Part shown: positions 8,513 to 16,835 of the stretch, in pieces
How positions within the stretch are numbered: the first letter of the stretch is position 1
How the letters are laid out: every line of letters begins with the position of its first letter
Source: Algorimicrobium algoritergicola
GTDB lineage: Bacteria; Bacteroidota; Bacteroidia; Flavobacteriales; Flavobacteriaceae
NCBI RefSeq assembly: GCF_008086165.1
Contig: NZ_VSKL01000001.1
Coordinates: 806,001-870,000, forward strand
Direction of reading: 5' to 3'
Length of the DNA: 64,000 nt
Notes under the pieces: model-generated
The model's input: the letters and a program-made list of their open reading frames with translations, nothing else
Databases searched by the model: none
What the model was told of the DNA's origin: nothing
Made by a program: the position numbers and the translations under genes

Positions 8513-9106
8513 ATGATAAATAAGCAAGACATACTTTTGTGCTCCATTACCAACTTCACCAAGTTTGGTAGCAAACGGTTTACATTAGATGATCTGGCTT
8601 TGGAATTAGGCATTTCAAAAAAAACAATTTACCAGTATTTTAATGGTAAAGAAGCCTTGGTAGCTGAAAGTTTAAGCTACTTATTAGATAACTACGTGGA
8701 GGAGATTGAGGCTATTCAAGAGCGTGAAGATTTAGATGCCATTGAAAAAATAATTACCATTTATAAACGTGGGTTTGAATATTTAAAACACTTCAAGCCC
8801 GCGTTTTTATTTGGTATTAAAAAATACTATCCCAAAGCCGATGGGGTTTTTACAGCATTTTCAGATCGGTTAGTCAATACCATTATATACACCCTATTAG
8901 TAAAGGCTCAACAACAGCAAATAATTAAACCACGGGTAGATGTAGCTTTGGTTGCCAAATTATACATGTTGCGCGTAGATAATGTGGCCTTTAAGGACGA
9001 TAATTTATTTAAAACCTACAGTTTATCTACCGTTTTAAACCACCTGATTATTTATAATCTGCGTGGCATTACAGTTTCTGGTTATTCTAACGCTTTTTTT
9101 GAATAG
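8513..9106 (+). CDS. TetR/AcrR family transcriptional regulator
   Basis: The 197-residue protein has an N-terminal TetR helix-turn-helix: FTLDDLALELGISKKTIYQY, followed by FNGKEAL. The C-terminal helical ligand-binding part is divergent, as usual. It follows the outer-membrane factor gene by 18 bases on the same strand and probably closes the efflux operon, giving the operon a second regulator beside the GbsR/MarR protein at its head. Whether it represses this operon is inferred from position only. Confidence 0.9.
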   Translation: MINKQDILLCSITNFTKFGSKRFTLDDLALELGISKKTIYQYFNGKEALVAESLSYLLDNYVEEIEAIQEREDLDAIEKIITIYKRGFEYLKHFKPAFLFGIKKYYPKADGVFTAFSDRLVNTIIYTLLVKAQQQQIIKPRVDVALVAKLYMLRVDNVAFKDDNLFKTYSLSTVLNHLIIYNLRGITVSGYSNAFFE

Positions 9107-9111
9107 TTTTT

Positions 9112-9119
9112 TATTTTTG
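9112..9119 (+). promoter_or_regulatory. Possible -7 promoter box for the 9186 gene
   Basis: TATTTTTG matches TAnnTTTG and lies 67 bases before the start codon. No TTG is present at the right distance upstream, so support is weak. Confidence 0.3.
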
Positions 9120-9185
9120 CATACATAAAGGTTTAGTAATACAAACATCATTAATTTAATCGTTCCACAAGGGAATACGTAGCTT

Positions 9186-9581
9186 ATGAAAAAAGATATT
9201 ATAATTCCAAAAGTAGATGGTGTTTATGTGGCGATTGTAAATGAATATAACGACATCTATAAAACTCAAGATTGGAACGCGTATATTATAAACGATAAGG
9301 CGGTGGATTTGGAAATGGTAATTATTGTTACCAGTGGCTATTCTCAAGATAAAGCGACGTCAATATTCAGAAAAAAGCTGGATAAACTTCCAGCCAAAAG
9401 CTATGCGAAAATTGAACTCATGCAGGAAGACTTATTTGCATTGAACAATCAGTTTCAAGTCACGTTTTTTGAAGGTAATACCATGTTTGATAAAACCTAT
9501 CTCTTCCGAAAAAATACCATTAATTTAAAAGCCTTGCAAACCATTCCATTAATGGAAGCTAAAGGTGTTTTGGTAAAATAG
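9186..9581 (+). CDS. Conserved hypothetical protein, 131 residues
   Basis: A soluble, mixed alpha/beta protein without signal peptide or membrane helix. It starts with an II-PKVDGVYVAIVNEYND pattern and contains alternating hydrophobic stretches suggestive of beta strands (VDLEMVIIVTSGY; NQFQVTFFEGN). I do not recognise a family with known function. It stands alone between the efflux operon and the antiporter gene. Codon use matches the local background, so it is probably native. Confidence 0.7.
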   Translation: MKKDIIIPKVDGVYVAIVNEYNDIYKTQDWNAYIINDKAVDLEMVIIVTSGYSQDKATSIFRKKLDKLPAKSYAKIELMQEDLFALNNQFQVTFFEGNTMFDKTYLFRKNTINLKALQTIPLMEAKGVLVK

Positions 9582-9714
9582 TAATTCGGATAAGAATTTT
9601 TTTATTAACAATAGCCGTTTAAAAACAGCCCTGTATTTATGTTGTGGGTTCTTCTTAAGAAGGTATAAACTGAAGTACTGTGAATAAATATTTACTTCCG
9701 GTAAAAAAAACGTA

Positions 9715-9744
9715 TTGATTCACTACCTTTTTGTATTAGCTTTG
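9715..9744 (+). promoter_or_regulatory. Bacteroidota promoter of the KefB-like antiporter gene
   Basis: TTG at 9715-9717 and TAGCTTTG at 9737-9744 are separated by exactly 19 bases, a near-ideal fit to the TTG-N19-TAnnTTTG consensus. The predicted leader is about 70 nt. The rest of the 9582-9823 intergenic region shows no gene or clear terminator. Confidence 0.75.
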
Positions 9745-9823
9745 ACCATAGAAAATTCAGTTTTGTGACCAAGGAGAATAACTAAAACCTTGAAATAACC
9801 ATCAAAAAAACCAAGTAAAACTC

Positions 9824-11809
9824 ATGCATTTACCATTATTACAGGACATTTTAATTCTTTTAGTTTTTTCGGTAGCTATTGTTTTTGGTCTACAAAAACT
9901 CAAACTTCCTTCTATAATTGGTTTTCTGTTAACAGGAGTCGTTATTGGACCCTATGGATTAAGTCTTATTGAGGCCGTTGAACAAGTAGAAACACTTTCT
10001 GAAATTGGCGTTATTTTATTACTGTTTGTTATAGGAATGGAACTTTCCATCAAGCAATTAGTCTCCATCAAAAAAACGGTTTTTATAGGCGGATTTTTCC
10101 AAGTAGGAATTACCGTAGCCGTATCAGCCCTTATTTATTACCTATTAGGATTTTCTTGGAATGAAGCTGTATTTGTCGGTTTCCTGTTCTCTCTATCCAG
10201 TACAGCCATTGTTTTAAAAACCTTGCAAGATAGGCATGAAATATCAGCACCTCATGCCAGAAATGCCTTGGCCATTTTAATTTTTCAGGATATTATTGTC
10301 GTGCCTATGATGCTTGTTACACCAATGATAGCAGGAGAATCCTCCAACATAGGTGTAAGTATTTTATCGCTCTTGTTAAAATCGGGTATTGTAGTGGTTA
10401 TTACCTATGTCAGCGCGCGCTATATTGTTCCTAGGTTAATGCATGCTGTGGCAAAAACCAATAGTAAGGAACTGTTTTTGTTAGTGACCATTACCATTTG
10501 CTTTGCGGTGGCATTCCTAACCTCGGAAGCCGGATTATCATTAGCACTAGGAGCCTTTTTAGCAGGTCTTATTGTTTCAGAGTCTGAATATAGCCATCAA
10601 GCTACCAGTATTATTTTACCGTTTCGTGAGCTTTTTACAAGTTTCTTTTTCGTGTCCGTGGGGATGCTATTGGATTTAAACTTTTTCTTAAATAATATAC
10701 CTATTATTCTCCTGTTATTAGTGACGGTTTTGATTCTTAAATCAGCCATTACAGCAGGCGCCGTGGCCATTCTGAAATACCCTGCTAAAACGGTAATATT
10801 AACAGGTTTATCGCTTTTTCAAGTGGGTGAATTTGCTTTTATACTTTCCAAAGTAGGCATTGAATACGGGTTGTTAACAACGGAAACGAACCAATATTTT
10901 CTATCCGTTTCTATCCTCTCCATGATTTTAACGCCGTTTGTTATTATTTTTTCGGGCACAATTGCGGACAAGCTTATAGGTGTCAGCAAAAAATTAGGAT
11001 TGAATGGCACGACAGATCCGGAAATTGATTACGAAGAATTGGACAATCAGGATTTAGAAAACCATTTGGTTATTATTGGTTATGGTGTTAATGGTAGCAA
11101 CTTGGCAAAAGCCGCAGCAGCTAACAATATTCCGTATGTGGTTATTGAAATAGATGCCGAAAAAGTAAAGCGTGAAAAACAAAAGGGTGTTCCTATTATT
11201 TTTGCAGATGCCACGGAAGATCATATTCTGGAAACGGTCAGACTTTCTTATGCTAGAGTAGCCGTAATAGCCATTTCAAATCATGTGGCTACCCAAAACA
11301 TTATTAAAAGTATTCGGTCCCATTCGGATTCATTGTATCTGGTGGTTAGAACGCGATATGTTAAGCAAACGTCTGAATTATTCGCATTAGGTGCCGATGA
11401 GGTTATTCCGGAAGAGTTTGAAACATCCGTGCAAATATTTACCCACGTACTTCAAAATTTCCTGGTACCAGAAGATGATATTGAGCATCTGGTTGAAAAT
11501 ATTAGAGCTGATAACTACCAACTATTCAAAGGCGAATTAAAACGCCCAAAAACCTATAGGCCGAACAAGGAATTAGCCGATTTTAATATTACCTGTTTAC
11601 GGATGAGTTCTGATAGTAATAAATTTATCGGGAAACCATTAAGTGAATTGAATTTAAGAGCCAAATATGGTATTAATGTTTTGGGTATCAAACGCAAAAA
11701 TAATATGCTAGAAAGCATTCAACCAGATGAAATTATGATCCAAGGCGATGTGTTGTACATTCAAGGAAATCAGAGTAAAATTGAGCAGTTTCATAAAATG
11801 ATTAAATAA
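9824..11809 (+). CDS. Monovalent cation:proton antiporter with RCK domains (CPA2, KefB/KefC-like)
   Basis: This 661-residue inner-membrane protein exchanges K+ or Na+ for protons. Residues 1-390 form the multi-helix exchanger core, with conserved IGFLLTGVVIGPYGL near the start. A RCK_N nucleotide-binding fold (VIIGYGVNGSNLAKAA) spans about residues 410-530 and an RCK_C domain about 575-660. The RCK part suggests gating by a dinucleotide or small ligand, as known for Kef systems, but no KefF/KefG-like partner is adjacent. The gene is monocistronic with its own strong promoter. Confidence 0.93.
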   Translation: MHLPLLQDILILLVFSVAIVFGLQKLKLPSIIGFLLTGVVIGPYGLSLIEAVEQVETLSEIGVILLLFVIGMELSIKQLVSIKKTVFIGGFFQVGITVAVSALIYYLLGFSWNEAVFVGFLFSLSSTAIVLKTLQDRHEISAPHARNALAILIFQDIIVVPMMLVTPMIAGESSNIGVSILSLLLKSGIVVVITYVSARYIVPRLMHAVAKTNSKELFLLVTITICFAVAFLTSEAGLSLALGAFLAGLIVSESEYSHQATSIILPFRELFTSFFFVSVGMLLDLNFFLNNIPIILLLLVTVLILKSAITAGAVAILKYPAKTVILTGLSLFQVGEFAFILSKVGIEYGLLTTETNQYFLSVSILSMILTPFVIIFSGTIADKLIGVSKKLGLNGTTDPEIDYEELDNQDLENHLVIIGYGVNGSNLAKAAAANNIPYVVIEIDAEKVKREKQKGVPIIFADATEDHILETVRLSYARVAVIAISNHVATQNIIKSIRSHSDSLYLVVRTRYVKQTSELFALGADEVIPEEFETSVQIFTHVLQNFLVPEDDIEHLVENIRADNYQLFKGELKRPKTYRPNKELADFNITCLRMSSDSNKFIGKPLSELNLRAKYGINVLGIKRKNNMLESIQPDEIMIQGDVLYIQGNQSKIEQFHKMIK

Positions 11810-11918
11810 ACGGGCTCCTGCGAAGTATTGATTTATAATGTTCTCGTTAATTTGCATGTGACTAACCGTATAACATTTTTGGTAATATTTAAATACATCA
11901 CCAATTTTAAAAACTAAT

Positions 11919-12638
11919 ATGACAAAATTAAAAAATAAAAAAGCCATTATTACGGGTGGCGGAAGAGGGCTTGGAAAAGCAACGGCTCTGGCATTTGCCA
12001 ATGAAGGAATTGATATTGCCATAACAGGTAGAAATGAAGCTGTTTTAAAAGAAACCGTTTTAGAACTAGAGGCATTGGGCGTAAAGGCTATTTATTCCGT
12101 ATTTGATGTCAGTGATTATGAATCTGTTAAAAATGGGATTAAAACTATTATCAATGAATTAGGTTCGGTGGATATTTTAGTAAATAATGCTGGTATTGCA
12201 GCCTTTGGAACCTTGAATGACATGAAAGTTGATCAGTGGGCGCAAATAATTCAAACGAACGTCATGGGAATGTATTACGTAACGAAAGAAGTTTTACCGT
12301 ATTTAATAAATCAAAATGAAGGTGATATTATTAATGTTTCATCTACAGCTGGATTGAGTGGAAATGCTAGCACTTCTGCCTATTCAGCATCCAAATTTGC
12401 CGTTATTGGCATGTCTGAATCCTTAATGAAAGAAGTGCGTAAAAACAACATTCGCGTTTGTACCGTTACGCCAAGCACCATAGTTTCTGATATGTCTATA
12501 GGATTAGGAATTGCAAACAAAGATTCTGAAGAACGTGTTTTACAGCCTGAAGATTTTGCAGAATTACTAGTTGCTGGTTTAAAACTACCCAGAAGAGCCA
12601 TGCTTAAAAGTGCTGCTTTATGGTCCACAAATCCGTAA
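11919..12638 (+). CDS. SDR-family oxidoreductase (3-ketoacyl-ACP reductase-like)
   Basis: The 239-residue protein is a classical short-chain dehydrogenase: dinucleotide motif TGGGRGLG (residues 12-19), NNAG (89-92) and catalytic Tyr155/Lys159 in YSASK with upstream serines 141-142. It resembles FabG-type ketoreductases, but substrate cannot be assigned. It is not in a fatty-acid operon; the antiporter gene ends 109 bases upstream. The pigment cluster has its own ketoreductase at 51.3 kb. Confidence 0.9.
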   Translation: MTKLKNKKAIITGGGRGLGKATALAFANEGIDIAITGRNEAVLKETVLELEALGVKAIYSVFDVSDYESVKNGIKTIINELGSVDILVNNAGIAAFGTLNDMKVDQWAQIIQTNVMGMYYVTKEVLPYLINQNEGDIINVSSTAGLSGNASTSAYSASKFAVIGMSESLMKEVRKNNIRVCTVTPSTIVSDMSIGLGIANKDSEERVLQPEDFAELLVAGLKLPRRAMLKSAALWSTNP

Positions 12639-12772
12639 GTAATATACAAATCCGTCAGGTATAATCAAACATCAGCATTAAACGCATGAAGCATAATGTC
12701 AAGCACGAATAGAAAATAAGTAGAAACAACACGCTTTTTTAAAAGGACTGGTACGCATTTAGGTTTTAGTGG

Positions 12773-12780
12773 TATCTTTG
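12773..12780 (+). promoter_or_regulatory. Candidate -7 promoter box for the CDP-alcohol phosphatidyltransferase gene
   Basis: TATCTTTG fits TAnnTTTG exactly and lies 48 bases before the ATG at 12829. A TTG at the usual distance is missing (CTG at 12748-12750, spacer 22). Confidence 0.45.
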
Positions 12781-12828
12781 CAGCATTCAATGGTATATTC
12801 CGCAGAAGAGTTTTTTCTATGTTATTAG

Positions 12829-13593
12829 ATGTCCAAATTACCAAAAGCGCATAAATTTCTGGATCTTTCAGATTATGGAAGACCACTAGCACGCGTTATT
12901 GCAAACGCTTTACAACACACCGCATTTACGCCTATTCATGTTACAATTGGTTTCATTATATCTGGGCTTATTGGGATTTACTGTATTACCCAAGGGTATT
13001 ATTGGTTGGCTGCATTCTTTTTAATTTTTAAGTCTATTCTAGATGCTGCTGATGGCGAATTGGCACGTGTAAAACAAAAACCTTCCTATACAGGTCGTTA
13101 TTTAGATTCGGTTGCCGATATTTTTTTAAATGCCTTAATCTTTGTGGCGATTTGGTCGGTTAGTACCACCAATATTTGGATCTGTCTATTGGCATTTTTA
13201 GGCTTGCAATTACAAGGCACGTTGTACAATTACTACTATGTTATTTTAAGAAATAAATTTGATGGTGATACCACGAGTCGCGTGTTTGAAGATGAAACTC
13301 CCGTTGCATTGCATGGCGAAAAGCAGAAACATGTGGATATTCTTTTTGGCTTGTATAAACTGTTTTATGGTGTTTTTGATAAGACCATTTATGCATTAGA
13401 TCGTCAAGCAGATCAAGGTAAAACCATGCCTAATTTTTTAATGACGAGTATTTCTACCTTTGGTTTAGGGTTTCAATTACTTGTTATTTCCATCATGTTG
13501 GTATTAGGCTTAAAAGCGTTTATTTTGCCTTTCTTTTTAGGATATACTGTTATGGTTTTTGTTTTTATTGGTATCCGGAAGTTTTTCTATTAA
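12829..13593 (+). CDS. CDP-alcohol phosphatidyltransferase family membrane protein
   Basis: The 254-residue integral membrane enzyme should transfer a phosphatidyl group from a CDP-activated donor to an alcohol. The full family signature DG-x2-AR-x8-G-x3-D-x3-D is present: D75, G76, A79, R80, G89, D93 and D97. About six membrane helices surround it. Which alcohol is used (inositol-, glycerol- or other phosphate) cannot be read. The next gene, encoding a small single-pass protein, follows at 29 bases and may share the transcript. Confidence 0.9.
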   Translation: MSKLPKAHKFLDLSDYGRPLARVIANALQHTAFTPIHVTIGFIISGLIGIYCITQGYYWLAAFFLIFKSILDAADGELARVKQKPSYTGRYLDSVADIFLNALIFVAIWSVSTTNIWICLLAFLGLQLQGTLYNYYYVILRNKFDGDTTSRVFEDETPVALHGEKQKHVDILFGLYKLFYGVFDKTIYALDRQADQGKTMPNFLMTSISTFGLGFQLLVISIMLVLGLKAFILPFFLGYTVMVFVFIGIRKFFY

Positions 13594-13622
13594 TGATTAT
13601 ATTACCAGTTAAAATTTAAAAA

Positions 13623-13907
13623 ATGGCTCACGGTAGTTTATCACATTTCAAAGCAGCGTTAGAACGTAAAAAGTCTCGTGACGCTAAACGGCGAAAAACC
13701 TTTGATGATGGTAGTCAGGCTTACAAAAGTTTAGATGCTAAAACGGAATATAGTTTTCCAGAATTATCAGATGCTGAAATGGAAACGGTTAAAGAGGATA
13801 TTCGTAAAAAACTGGAAGCCGATAAGAGAAAGGAACGGCTTATAGGTGCTGTAATTATTGTAACTGTCGTTATTGCACTCGCGTATTTTATATATAAAAA
13901 AGCCTAA
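13623..13907 (+). CDS. Small single-pass membrane protein of unknown function
   Basis: The 94-residue product has a very basic N-terminal third (KSRDAKRRK), an acidic middle and one C-terminal membrane helix (about residues 72-90) ending in KKA, which suggests a tail-anchored cytoplasmic protein. I recognise no family. It follows the phosphatidyltransferase gene and ends in a hairpin shared with the convergent gpsA gene. Confidence 0.7.
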   Translation: MAHGSLSHFKAALERKKSRDAKRRKTFDDGSQAYKSLDAKTEYSFPELSDAEMETVKEDIRKKLEADKRKERLIGAVIIVTVVIALAYFIYKKA

Positions 13908-13928
13908 CTTCTGTTAGGCCTTTCTTTT
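13902..13928. terminator. Hairpin between convergent genes (13623 gene and gpsA)
   Basis: GCCTAAC (13902-13908) pairs with GTTAGGC (13913-13919) around a 4-base loop. A T-rich tail follows on the plus strand and an A-run precedes it, so it can serve both directions. It overlaps the last codons of the plus-strand gene. Confidence 0.75.
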
Positions 13929-14928
13929 AATCTAGTTTATCTGTCAATTTTTTGAATACCGCTTTTGGTTCTTTTCCTTCATATAAAACGGCATAAACCG
14001 CATCTATAATAGGTGTTTTCGTTTTACTTTTATTTTTTTCGTTGAGTAAATGCGCGCTTTTTGTGGCATAATAGCCTTCAGCCACCATATTCATTTCCAT
14101 TTGCGCTGATTTTACCGTGTAACCTTTCCCAATCATATTCCCAAACATCCGATTTCTAGAAAACACCGAATAACCGGTTACTAATAAATCGCCTAAATAA
14201 GCCGAGTTATTAATGTTTCGTTTCATCTTATGCATTTTCTTAATAAAACGCTTCATTTCCCGAATGGCATTACTCATTAGCACACTCTGAAAATTATCAC
14301 CATAGCCCAAGCCATGGGCAATTCCGGCTGCAATGGCATAAATATTTTTCAGCATGACGGCATATTCCGTACCAATAATATCGTCACTAATTTTTGTTTT
14401 TATATAATCGCTAGCTAATGCATTGGCAATTTCTGTCGCTTTTTCTGGATCAGCACACGAAATGGTGAGGTATGATAAACGCTCTAAAGCCACTTCTTCC
14501 GCGTGACAAGGTCCTGCAATAACCGCTATGTTTTCAAAGGGTATTTTATAAATATCATGAAAATGCTCACCAACCAATAAACTGGATTCTGGAATGATAC
14601 CTTTTACTGCAGAAACAATGGTTTTCTGTGAAACATCAGCCGTTAATTTTTCTAATTCGCTATACATAAAAGCAGAGGGAATGGCAAAGATTAAAACATC
14701 GGCATATTCAGCCATTTCATTAATGTCATTGCTTAATTTTAATTGCTCCACTTTAAACTCAACCGAACTTAAATAACTCGGATTGTGTTGTTCTTTTAGT
14801 AAATGCTCCTTGGTGTAAACACTACGCATATACCATCCCACTTCATCTAAATTTTCAGAAAGCATTTTTACAATAGCTGTGGCCCAACTTCCAGAACCGA
14901 AAACAGCGTATTTTAAAGGTTTACTCAT
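13927..14928 (-). CDS. gpsA: NAD(P)H-dependent glycerol-3-phosphate dehydrogenase
   Basis: The enzyme reduces dihydroxyacetone phosphate to sn-glycerol 3-phosphate, the backbone for phospholipids. The 333-residue protein has the N-terminal Rossmann motif (GSGSWATAIVKML), the family's GP-HAEEV segment (IAGPCHAEEVALE) and the catalytic lysine region (EYAVMLKNIYAIAAGIAHGLGYG). Length is normal. It is transcribed towards the small membrane protein gene. Confidence 0.96.
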   Translation of the reverse strand: MSKPLKYAVFGSGSWATAIVKMLSENLDEVGWYMRSVYTKEHLLKEQHNPSYLSSVEFKVEQLKLSNDINEMAEYADVLIFAIPSAFMYSELEKLTADVSQKTIVSAVKGIIPESSLLVGEHFHDIYKIPFENIAVIAGPCHAEEVALERLSYLTISCADPEKATEIANALASDYIKTKISDDIIGTEYAVMLKNIYAIAAGIAHGLGYGDNFQSVLMSNAIREMKRFIKKMHKMKRNINNSAYLGDLLVTGYSVFSRNRMFGNMIGKGYTVKSAQMEMNMVAEGYYATKSAHLLNEKNKSKTKTPIIDAVYAVLYEGKEPKAVFKKLTDKLD

Positions 14929-14951
14929 AATTTGTATGGTCTTTAGTATTT

Positions 14952-14959
14952 CAAAAATA
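14952..14959 (-). promoter_or_regulatory. Candidate -7 box for gpsA
   Basis: On the minus strand the sequence reads TATTTTTG, matching TAnnTTTG, 24 bases before the gpsA start. No matching TTG was found upstream. Confidence 0.4.
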
Positions 14960-15058
14960 CATAAAATATTACGCTTTATCGATATGTAAAGTCCATGCTT
15001 TTTTCATTTTGGCACGTGTTTTGAAATCCTAGTAATAATAACTTTAAAATGATGGACT

Positions 15059-15151
15059 TATAAAACGAGCATGCCAAACGCTTTTATTACTCAAACGAAT
15101 GATTAATAGCGAACAGCATGTGTCAATAAAACATCAATAAAAAACGAACAC
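15059..15151 (+). promoter_or_regulatory. Conserved 93-nt leader, copy A, shared with the WG-repeat gene at 53.2 kb
   Basis: This upstream region matches the region before the WG-repeat gene (53175-53265, minus strand) over its whole length. The first 15 bases (TATAAAACGAGCATG) are identical. A middle block of about 27 bases is variable. A 22-base block at 15101-15122, with the core TAGCGAACA and CATGTG, has only two mismatches. An A-rich stretch then leads into ACACATG at the start codon. Distance from the 22-base block to the ATG is 29 against 28 bases. The conserved position suggests a common promoter, operator or leader RNA. Confidence 0.65.
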
Positions 15152-16099
15152 ATGAAAACGATAAAACTACTTTTCGCATTTGCAATTTCAGCAACGCTTT
15201 TTACCTCGTGTTATACCGATGAAATTATTGTGGATAATTACAATCCAGGACCAGAGCCTTCCATGTCTTTAAATCAGTTATTGAATCGTTATGAGCTATG
15301 GTATGTGGATATTAATGAAACTATTGGTTATAACGAAACGCCATTTTTACAAATTGCGTTTACCATATCCTTTAGAAATGGTAATTTATTTGCTAATAAT
15401 AACTTGGTAGGATTTGGCGATCAAGGGAACGGATTTGGTATTCAAACAGGAACCTATGATGCATATACTAATATTTTGGATGTCTACCACGTCATTGATG
15501 GTTACCAAACCTTTGATGTGTACCAAATAGATAGTAATACGATTGAATTGTACAACCCGAATAACGATACATCCTACTTTTTAGATGGTTACCAACGTAG
15601 CAATTTTGATTATGACTACGTGTTTTATGATAATATTCATTATTTCTTACAGGAATATGAAGCTTGGAAAAAAACATATACCAGTCCTACAGGAGCACCA
15701 AACGAATTTGATTATGAAAACTATTTACAGTTTTTAGCTGGTGGAAATGACTCCGAATTTAGAAGCTCGCAAGATGTAAATGTGTACAATCCGAATAATA
15801 TTTTTTGGGATTACACCGGACTTTATAATGTTGGAAACATATCGGGAAATAGATATTTAAAAACGCTGACATTGGATTATGATTATTTTGCTAATGAGTT
15901 TTTTGAACTCCGCGTTTTAAATGATGCGAAAATAGAATTGTATCAGCCAACATCCGGAACAGTTTATGAATTTACAGGTCGTGGGTATATTCAGTTTTTG
16001 AAAAATGCTGAAGGCAAACAAACGGATCAGCTTAAAAAGCGAAAGTTTAAAGCTGAAAAACAAGATAATCCACGTGAACCAATTCGTGAAAAAATATAA
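15152..16099 (+). CDS. Flavobacterial lipoprotein of unknown function
   Basis: The 315-residue protein starts with a signal peptide and lipobox with Cys20 (LFTSC). The mature part is rich in Asn, Asp and Tyr. It contains two similar blocks, each with an Asn-Pro-Asn turn (YNPNND; YNPNNI), a strand-rich pattern and a G-NLF/GNR segment, suggesting an internally repeated beta structure. The last 40 residues are highly charged (KQTDQLKKRKFKAEK). No catalytic motif is visible. It has its own terminator and the conserved leader described above. Confidence 0.75.
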   Translation: MKTIKLLFAFAISATLFTSCYTDEIIVDNYNPGPEPSMSLNQLLNRYELWYVDINETIGYNETPFLQIAFTISFRNGNLFANNNLVGFGDQGNGFGIQTGTYDAYTNILDVYHVIDGYQTFDVYQIDSNTIELYNPNNDTSYFLDGYQRSNFDYDYVFYDNIHYFLQEYEAWKKTYTSPTGAPNEFDYENYLQFLAGGNDSEFRSSQDVNVYNPNNIFWDYTGLYNVGNISGNRYLKTLTLDYDYFANEFFELRVLNDAKIELYQPTSGTVYEFTGRGYIQFLKNAEGKQTDQLKKRKFKAEKQDNPREPIREKI

Positions 16100-16127
16100 A
16101 ATATTTAATTAGTCTATAAATTTGAGG

Positions 16128-16165
16128 GAACTGCCTGATGAGAAATCAAAAGGCGGTTCTTTTTT
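16128..16165 (+). terminator. Terminator after the 15152 lipoprotein gene
   Basis: GAACTGCC (16128-16135) pairs with GGCGGTTC (16152-16159), with one G-T pair and an inner TGAT/ATCA stem, followed by six Ts. Confidence 0.85.
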
Positions 16166-16203
16166 GTGTTAAAAAACTCAAAATAAGCAAGTGTAACAAG
16201 CAT

Positions 16204-16211
16204 TATTTTTG
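16204..16211 (+). promoter_or_regulatory. Candidate -7 box for the BON-LysM gene
   Basis: TATTTTTG matches TAnnTTTG. Transcription would begin close to 16218, which argues that the start codon is the later ATG at 16266 rather than the in-frame ATG at 16218. Confidence 0.45.
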
Positions 16212-16265
16212 TAAATTATGACGTCAAGAAATCAACTATTAACATTAAAAAACAAGAAAACAATT

Positions 16266-16763
16266 ATGGGATTATTTTCATTTATTAAAAATGCAGGCGC
16301 TAAAGTATTTGGTATCGGAAAAACAGATGCAGAAGAAGCAGCCGAAGTAAAAGCAGATGCAGCAGCAGCTAAACTAGAACGTGAATCGGCAGCAGCAAGC
16401 CGAATGGAAGAAACGGTTTCCGATTTAAAACTGGAAGCTAAAAACTTAAAAGTAAAAATTGATGGTGATACAGCAACCATTAGCGGAATGGCTTATGATC
16501 AAGCTACACGCGAAAAAATTATATTAGTCGTAGGAAACTCTAACGGTATTGCAGTAGTAGATGACCAAATGACGGTTGAACACAAAGAACCAGAAGCACA
16601 ATTTCATACGGTTGTAAGTGGAGATACTTTAGGGAAAATAGCGAAGAAATTCTACGGAAATGCTATGAAATACCCAGTTATTTTTGATGCCAATAAGCCC
16701 ATGTTAACGGATCCTGATAAAATTTATCCAGGACAAGTATTACGTATTCCTGCTTTAGATTAA
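16266..16763 (+). CDS. BON and LysM domain protein (YgaU/Kbp-like)
   Basis: The product (165 residues) starts MGLFSFIKNAGAKVFG, the usual YgaU beginning. An in-frame ATG at 16218 would add 16 residues with no family match and would lie at the predicted transcription start. An alanine-rich charged linker is followed by a BON domain (about residues 55-105) and a C-terminal LysM domain (about 115-165: HTVVSGDTLGKIAKKFYGNA, ending in PGQVLRIPALD). E. coli YgaU is a K+-binding protein; a role here is inferred by homology. A second, broken copy of its 3' end lies at 18648-18705. Confidence 0.9.
   Translation: MGLFSFIKNAGAKVFGIGKTDAEEAAEVKADAAAAKLERESAAASRMEETVSDLKLEAKNLKVKIDGDTATISGMAYDQATREKIILVVGNSNGIAVVDDQMTVEHKEPEAQFHTVVSGDTLGKIAKKFYGNAMKYPVIFDANKPMLTDPDKIYPGQVLRIPALD
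16712..16747 (+). repeat. 36-bp direct repeat, left copy, inside the LysM gene end
   Basis: These 36 bases recur without mismatch at 18648-18683. The left copy lies within the LysM domain of the intact gene; the right copy belongs to a fragment of the same coding frame. The two copies bracket the CPBP/lipoprotein cassette. Confidence 0.9.
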
Positions 16764-16785
16764 GTCAAGGAATTTATAAAATTAG

Positions 16786-16816
16786 AAAAGCCAACTTCAT
16801 GAGTTGGCTTTTTTAT
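16786..16816 (+). terminator. Terminator after the BON-LysM gene
   Basis: An 11-bp perfect stem (16786-16796 with 16802-16812) around a 5-base loop, ending in a T-run. The A-run on the other side lets it serve the convergent CPBP gene as well. Confidence 0.92.
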
Positions 16817-16835
16817 TTTGTGAAATTAACAGTAT

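Noticed and set aside
16218-16265. Earlier start of the BON-LysM gene
   Set aside because: The ATG at 16218 is 7 bases after the -7 box, about at the transcription start, and the added 16 residues lack YgaU similarity.
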